NCBI GenBank assembly: GCA_028694105.1
Contig: JAQUUC010000004.1
Coordinates: 51,090-115,089, forward strand
Origin: Hespellia sp.
GTDB taxonomy: Bacteria; Bacillota; Clostridia; Lachnospirales; Lachnospiraceae
Direction of reading: 5' to 3'
DNA: 64,000 nt
Each line of letters begins with the position of its first letter. Position 1 is the first letter of the stretch. The notes beneath the pieces are model-generated. The model did not search any database and was not told the DNA's origin. It worked only from the letters and a program-made list of their open reading frames with translations. The translations under genes and the position numbers were made by a program. This document shows, piece after piece, positions 60,207 to 64,000 of the stretch.

Positions 60207-60223
60207 GTGGGAAGTGTTATAAT
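60195..60223 (+). promoter_or_regulatory. Promoter of nagB-nagA
   Basis: TTGTAT (60195-60200), 17-base spacer, TATAAT (60218-60223). Confidence 0.7.
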
Positions 60224-60254
60224 GAAGAAAAATTGGGTAAACGGAGGAATAGAA

Positions 60255-60986
60255 ATGAGAATTTACGAGGCAAAAGACTACGATGATATGAGCAGAAAGG
60301 CTGCAAACATTATCTTTGCGCAAGTTACCATGAAACCGGACTGTACACTTGGACTTGCGACGGGATCGACTCCAATCGGGATGTACCAGAATCTTGTGGA
60401 GCGGTATAATGCGGGCGATATTGATTTTTCGGAGGTTACAACAGCGAATCTGGATGAATACAGAGGGATTGAGCCTACGAACGAACAGAGTTACTATTAT
60501 TTCATGAATGAACATTTATTCAGCAAGGTGAATATTGATAAAAATAATACGAATATTCCGGATGGAACGAATATGGATGTAGAGGCAGAGAGTGCCCGCT
60601 ATGAGCAGGTACTGCGTACACTGGGAGGCGTTGATATGCAGCTGCTCGGTATCGGACGCAACGGACATATTGGATTTAATGAGCCGGGAGAGGAATTTGT
60701 AAAAGAGACACATTGTGTGGATCTGGCAGAGAGCACGATTGAAGCAAACAAGCGATTTTTTGATTCCATTGATGACGTGCCAAAACAGGCATATACCATG
60801 GGAATTCAGACAATTATGAAGGCGAAGAAGATTTTATTAATTGTGAGTGGGGAAGACAAAGCAGATGCGGTAGCAAAATCATTTTTCGGACCGGTAACTC
60901 CGAAGGTGCCGGGATCAATCCTTCAGATGCATCAGGATGTGATTGTGATTGCAGACCGTGCGGCTTTATCAAAATGCCCGAGATAA
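60255..60986 (+). CDS. nagB: Glucosamine-6-phosphate deaminase
   Basis: A 243-residue deaminase/isomerase converting glucosamine 6-phosphate to fructose 6-phosphate and ammonia. Motifs: LGLATGSTPIGMY (phosphate loop), NLDEYRGIEPTNEQSYYYFM (catalytic Asp/Glu area), LLGIGRNGHIGFNEPG (catalytic His), and MGIQTIMKAKKIL. ATG 60255 is chosen because CGGAGGAATAGAA directly precedes it; the upstream frame contains the promoter. nagA follows 60 bp later. Amino sugars from mucin-type glycans would enter here. Confidence 0.96.
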   Translation: MRIYEAKDYDDMSRKAANIIFAQVTMKPDCTLGLATGSTPIGMYQNLVERYNAGDIDFSEVTTANLDEYRGIEPTNEQSYYYFMNEHLFSKVNIDKNNTNIPDGTNMDVEAESARYEQVLRTLGGVDMQLLGIGRNGHIGFNEPGEEFVKETHCVDLAESTIEANKRFFDSIDDVPKQAYTMGIQTIMKAKKILLIVSGEDKADAVAKSFFGPVTPKVPGSILQMHQDVIVIADRAALSKCPR

Positions 60987-61046
60987 TCGGATCGGAAAAC
61001 AATCCGGCAGGCATTTAGAATCAGACCAAAAGGAAGGTTCCTTATT

Positions 61047-62162
61047 ATGATTATTAAAAATGTACTTATTTTTGACGAAGACGAAACATTTCATCCCGGC
61101 GAGGTGGCTTTTGAGAACGGAAAGATTGTGAAAGACGCATCGGAGACGGCGGAGGTGGTTGACGGAGAGGGCGGCTACTTGATTCCGGGCCTGGTTGATA
61201 TCCATTTCCACGGATGTGTGGGTGCAGATATGTGTGACGGAAGCGCAGAAGCAATTGATACAATTGCGAAGTATGAAGCCTCTGTCGGTGTCACATCGAT
61301 GGCCCCTGCAACGATGACGGTTTCGGAGGATGAGCTGCACGTAATTATGAAGACGGCGGCAGCCCACAAGAATGCAGCCGGCGCGAAGCTGGTCGGCATC
61401 AACATGGAAGGACCGTTCATCAGCGAAGCGAAGAAAGGTGCGCAGGCGGCAGAGCATATCCGCAGGTGTGACGTCGCATTATTCCGTGAATTACAGAAAG
61501 ATGCAGACGGATTAATTAAACTCGTTGATATTGCCCCGGAGACAGAAGGTGCCATGGAATTCATAGACGCAGTGAAGGACGAGGTCGTGGTATCAGTCGC
61601 GCACACAGAGGCGGATTATGATACGGCGAAGGAAGCGTACGACAGAGGAGCAAGACATGCGACGCATCTCTATAATGCGATGCCTCCGTTTTCACACCGG
61701 GCACCCGGAGTGATTGGGGCGGCGTGCGATACGCAGGCATGCAGAGTTGAGCTGATTTGTGACGGAGTGCATATTCATCCGGCTGCAGTCCGTGCAACCT
61801 TTCAAATGTTTGGCTCTGATCGTATGATTATGATCAGCGACAGTATGAGAGCGACTGGACTGAGTGATGGAGAGTATACGCTTGGCGGACAGCCTGTATT
61901 TGTGACTGGCAATAGAGCAACCCTGAAGGATGGCACGATAGCAGGCTCGGCAACGAATCTGATGGATTGTATTCGCGTGGCGGTAAAAGAGATGGGAATT
62001 CCTTTTGCGACTGCAGTGAAATGTGCAACGGTGAATCCTGCGAAGGAAATCGGTATCTTCGAGCAGTGCGGAAGCATTACACCGGGAAAAGACGCGGATC
62101 TGGTCATTCTAAATAAGGATTTGTCGTTACAGGCGGTATACATAGGTGGCGTAAAACAATGA
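61047..62162 (+). CDS. nagA: N-acetylglucosamine-6-phosphate deacetylase
   Basis: A 371-residue amidohydrolase removing acetate from N-acetylglucosamine 6-phosphate. Metal and substrate motifs are GLVDIHFHGCVGADMCDG (first His pair), NMEGPFISEAKKGAQ (metal Glu), SVAHTEADYDTAKEAYDRGA, HLYNAMPPFSHRAPG, and ISDSMRATGLSDG (catalytic Asp). AAGGAAGG precedes ATG 61047. It forms the standard nagB-nagA pair, in the order deaminase first. Confidence 0.96.
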   Translation: MIIKNVLIFDEDETFHPGEVAFENGKIVKDASETAEVVDGEGGYLIPGLVDIHFHGCVGADMCDGSAEAIDTIAKYEASVGVTSMAPATMTVSEDELHVIMKTAAAHKNAAGAKLVGINMEGPFISEAKKGAQAAEHIRRCDVALFRELQKDADGLIKLVDIAPETEGAMEFIDAVKDEVVVSVAHTEADYDTAKEAYDRGARHATHLYNAMPPFSHRAPGVIGAACDTQACRVELICDGVHIHPAAVRATFQMFGSDRMIMISDSMRATGLSDGEYTLGGQPVFVTGNRATLKDGTIAGSATNLMDCIRVAVKEMGIPFATAVKCATVNPAKEIGIFEQCGSITPGKDADLVILNKDLSLQAVYIGGVKQ

Positions 62163-62186
62163 CAAAATTCATAATCCCTTTTACTG

Positions 62187-62217
62187 AAAGACCGCTCGTA
62201 ATATGAGCGGTCTTTTT
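62187..62217 (+). terminator. Terminator after nagA
   Basis: GACCGCTC (62190-62197) pairs with GAGCGGTC (62205-62212), loop 7 bases, followed by TTTTT. Confidence 0.93.
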
Positions 62218-62273
62218 GAAAACAATGCTGACGCATTCTTGTTACTTTATCGACCGGATTTTGAGGAGCACCC

Positions 62274-63167
62274 ATGAAAATAAATCGAATGTTTGAAATC
62301 ATATACATACTGCTTGATAAGAAAACCATCACAGCAAGGGAACTTGCGGAGCATTTTGAAGTGTCTGAGCGGACAATTTATCGTGATATTGAGACATTAT
62401 CAGCCGCTGGAATTCCCGTTTACATGAGCAGGGGAAAGGGCGGTGGAATATCTATTTTAGACAACTTTGTGCTAAACAAGACGGTACTGACCGAAGAGGA
62501 AAAGACAGATATTTTATCTGCCCTTCAAGCGGTTGGTGCAATCAATTTCAATGGAACAGACTCTGCCTTACAAAAACTCGGCAGTTTGTTTGGTGAAAAT
62601 AATTCGGATTGGATTGAGATTGATTTTTCCTCATGGTATCATGCAGAGGAAGAGTCGAAATTATTTCAGGATATGAAGTCGGCAATCCTGTCAAAGAAAC
62701 GAATCCGGTTTGTCTATTCCAGTGGAAAAGGGGAAAGGACTGCACGTGAGGTTGAACCCTTACGACTTTGCTTTAAGGGGATGTCACAATATTTATATGC
62801 CTACTGTACGTTAAGGAAGGACTTTCGCTTTTTCAAGCTGAGCCGTATCAAAGATCTTGTGGTTACAGACAAACGATTTGAACGAAAAATTACAGGTCCG
62901 ATATTTAAGGACAACATGTTTCAAGAAACATATATCACATTAAAACTGAAGCTGGATGCCGATATGGCTTATCGGGTTTACGATGAGTTTGATCATTACA
63001 CAAAACAGGACGATGGCAGCTTTATGGTAGAAACGATATTTCCTATGGGAGAATGGATTTTTTCTTACATCGCATCTTTTGGAAGTCATTGTGAGGTGCT
63101 GGAACCTTTGGAGGTCCGAAATTCAATCAAAGCGGAACTTCAAAAAACCATTCACAATTATTTATAA
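62274..63167 (+). CDS. YafY-type HTH/WYL-domain transcriptional regulator
   Basis: A 297-residue regulator with an N-terminal HTH_11 winged helix (MKINRMFEIIYILLDKKTIT; then ARELAEHFEVSERTIYRDIE) and a middle WYL domain (about 130-215, IRFVYSSGKGERTAREVEPL, ending FFKLSRIKDL). WYL domains sense nucleic-acid or small ligands. It is followed by a GyrI-like protein and a TfoX-domain gene, a small set often found together in Firmicutes and likely under its control. Confidence 0.9.
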   Translation: MKINRMFEIIYILLDKKTITARELAEHFEVSERTIYRDIETLSAAGIPVYMSRGKGGGISILDNFVLNKTVLTEEEKTDILSALQAVGAINFNGTDSALQKLGSLFGENNSDWIEIDFSSWYHAEEESKLFQDMKSAILSKKRIRFVYSSGKGERTAREVEPLRLCFKGMSQYLYAYCTLRKDFRFFKLSRIKDLVVTDKRFERKITGPIFKDNMFQETYITLKLKLDADMAYRVYDEFDHYTKQDDGSFMVETIFPMGEWIFSYIASFGSHCEVLEPLEVRNSIKAELQKTIHNYL

Positions 63168-63234
63168 TATGACACACAGATGACATATTTGTTCATTTAT
63201 AATGAATCTATCAAATAAATGGAGGTAGTATAAA

Positions 63235-63678
63235 ATGAACTATGAAATTGTAAATCTTAATGAAAAAACGATTGTGGGTGTCAGTACAACAACGAGCAAT
63301 GATGATCCTAAAATGGGTGAGAAAATCGGTAAACTTTGGATGGATTTATATCAGGGCGGTGTCAATGCGAAAATCAAAAACAAGGTGAACGAGTATGCAA
63401 TCGGACTGTATTCAGATTACACCGAAAAGGATTATGTGGTAACCGTAGGAAACGAAGTGTCAAAGTCCGAAAATAGCGCGTTAACAACCAAAATTATTCC
63501 TGCCGGAAAGTATGCAAAATTCTCGCTGCGTGGGCATATGCAAAAAGTAGTTGCAGAGACTTGGGGCGAGATTTGGCAGATGGATTTAGACAGAAGCTTT
63601 ACAGGAGACTTTGAAGAATATTTGAATTCGGATGTTGAAAACAGTGAGATTAATATTTATATTGCCTTAAAAGAATGA
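63235..63678 (+). CDS. GyrI-like/AraC-effector-binding domain protein
   Basis: A 147-residue single-domain protein of the GyrI-like (SOUL/AraC effector-binding) fold: MNYEIVNLNEKTIVGVSTTT at the start, VNEYAIGLYSDYTEKDYVVT in the middle, and IPAGKYAKFSLRGHMQKVVA later, ending with a conserved Glu region. Standalone members bind or hydrolyse small hydrophobic or cationic compounds. TGGAGG precedes ATG 63235. TATAAT at 63198-63203 may be its own -10 box. The gene lies between the WYL regulator and the TfoX-like fragment. Confidence 0.85.
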   Translation: MNYEIVNLNEKTIVGVSTTTSNDDPKMGEKIGKLWMDLYQGGVNAKIKNKVNEYAIGLYSDYTEKDYVVTVGNEVSKSENSALTTKIIPAGKYAKFSLRGHMQKVVAETWGEIWQMDLDRSFTGDFEEYLNSDVENSEINIYIALKE

Positions 63679-63697
63679 AATTAGAGGAGGTGTATCG

Positions 63698-64000
63698 ATG
63701 GCAACATCAGTAGAGTATATGGAATTTGTATGTGAACAGATCAGTGGGGTTGGCGATATTCGCTATAAAAAATGTTTGGAGATTATATGGTTTATGTAAA
63801 CGACAAGCCTATTCTGCTGGTGTGCGATAACACCGTTTATGTAAAACAGCTTGCGTGTATTACTGAGCAGATGAAGGATGCCGAAACGGGAACACCTTAT
63901 AAAGGCGCAAAGGTTCACTATATTTTAGACATCGAAAATGCTAATTGCAGCAAAGAAGTTGTTCTTGCATTAGAAAAAGTTACCCCGGTACCAAGACCAC
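63698..64000 (+). pseudogene. TfoX N-terminal-domain gene with frameshift (runs off the window)
   Basis: ATG 63698 is preceded by AGAGGAGG. The first frame reads MATSVEYMEFVCEQISGVGD, then I-R-Y-K-K, and then goes wrong. In the next frame the expected continuation follows (G-D-Y-M-V-Y-V-N-D-K-P-I-L-L-V-C-D-N). The break lies at a run of six A (63767-63772); one more A would restore the TfoX pattern R-Y-K-K-M-F-G-x-Y-M-V-Y. It is therefore a frameshifted gene, a sequencing error or a slippage site. The 3' end lies outside the window. TfoX-domain proteins are known from competence control, but short clostridial ones are uncharacterised. Confidence 0.8.

Overview
The window comes from a low-to-mid GC anaerobic Firmicute, most likely a gut Lachnospiraceae (Ruminococcus gnavus/torques, Dorea or Blautia type). 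The signs are Gram-positive AGGAGG ribosome sites, TTGACA-N17-TATAAT promoters, a CIRCE/HrcA operator, glycyl-radical (oxygen-sensitive) ribonucleotide reductase, ECF transport, MsmK, and very large sortase-anchored glycosidases with FIVAR, Fn3 and Big2 modules. Genus and species cannot be fixed from the sequence alone. Nearly all genes are on the + strand. I see no rRNA, tRNA, CRISPR array, insertion sequence or prophage.

Layout. 1-5.2 kb: a tight operon of unknown pathway (isochorismatase-like hydrolase, PfkB kinase, nucleoside phosphorylase, BtpA/SgcQ barrel, iron alcohol dehydrogenase, orphan TrpA-like barrel, VOC protein). 5.3-10 kb: a hybrid sensor kinase with tandem solute-binding domains, followed by adenine deaminase. 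10-12.7 kb: a 33-residue small protein, undecaprenol/diacylglycerol kinase, and a phasin-like/UbiB-kinase pair. 12.7-16.5 kb: an Old Yellow Enzyme-type reductase with the two halves of aconitase X. 16.5-18.3 kb: mgtE behind a 320-nt leader with a terminator and a matching antiterminator segment. 18.3-20.6 kb (minus strand): deoC, a tail-anchored unknown and a YczE-like membrane protein.

20.9-23.6 kb is a very AT-rich island: a truncated response regulator followed by a BceAB-like ABC transporter, probably acquired and partly decayed. 23.6-35.5 kb is a fucoside locus: an AraC-type regulator, then two cell-wall-anchored GH95 enzymes. Both GH95 genes sit behind near-identical copies of a ~100-bp control block containing 19-bp inverted-repeat arms at the same distance from TATAAT. 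I infer that the AraC protein activates both. This is the most striking regulatory structure in the window.

35.7-45.6 kb: ferredoxin, CIRCE-controlled hsp20 followed by dnaJ, a Lys/Ala/Pro-repeat protein, a large Fe-S/FAD oxidoreductase with an orphan HypA, D-lactate-type dehydrogenase, DeoR regulator, C39-like peptidase and diguanylate cyclase. 45.7-49.1 kb: GntR regulator, isocitrate dehydrogenase and citrate synthase (the glutamate-forming branch of the TCA cycle). 49.1-53.4 kb: nrdG, nrdD with a fused redoxin domain, and thioredoxin reductase. 53.5-60.1 kb: msmK, a CdaR-like regulator, a membrane protein, cyclophilin, ecfA1-ecfA2-ecfT and truA. 60.2-62.2 kb: nagB-nagA, which could use the amino sugars released together with fucose from mucin or milk glycans. 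The window ends with a WYL regulator, a GyrI-like protein and a frameshifted TfoX-domain gene cut by the window edge.
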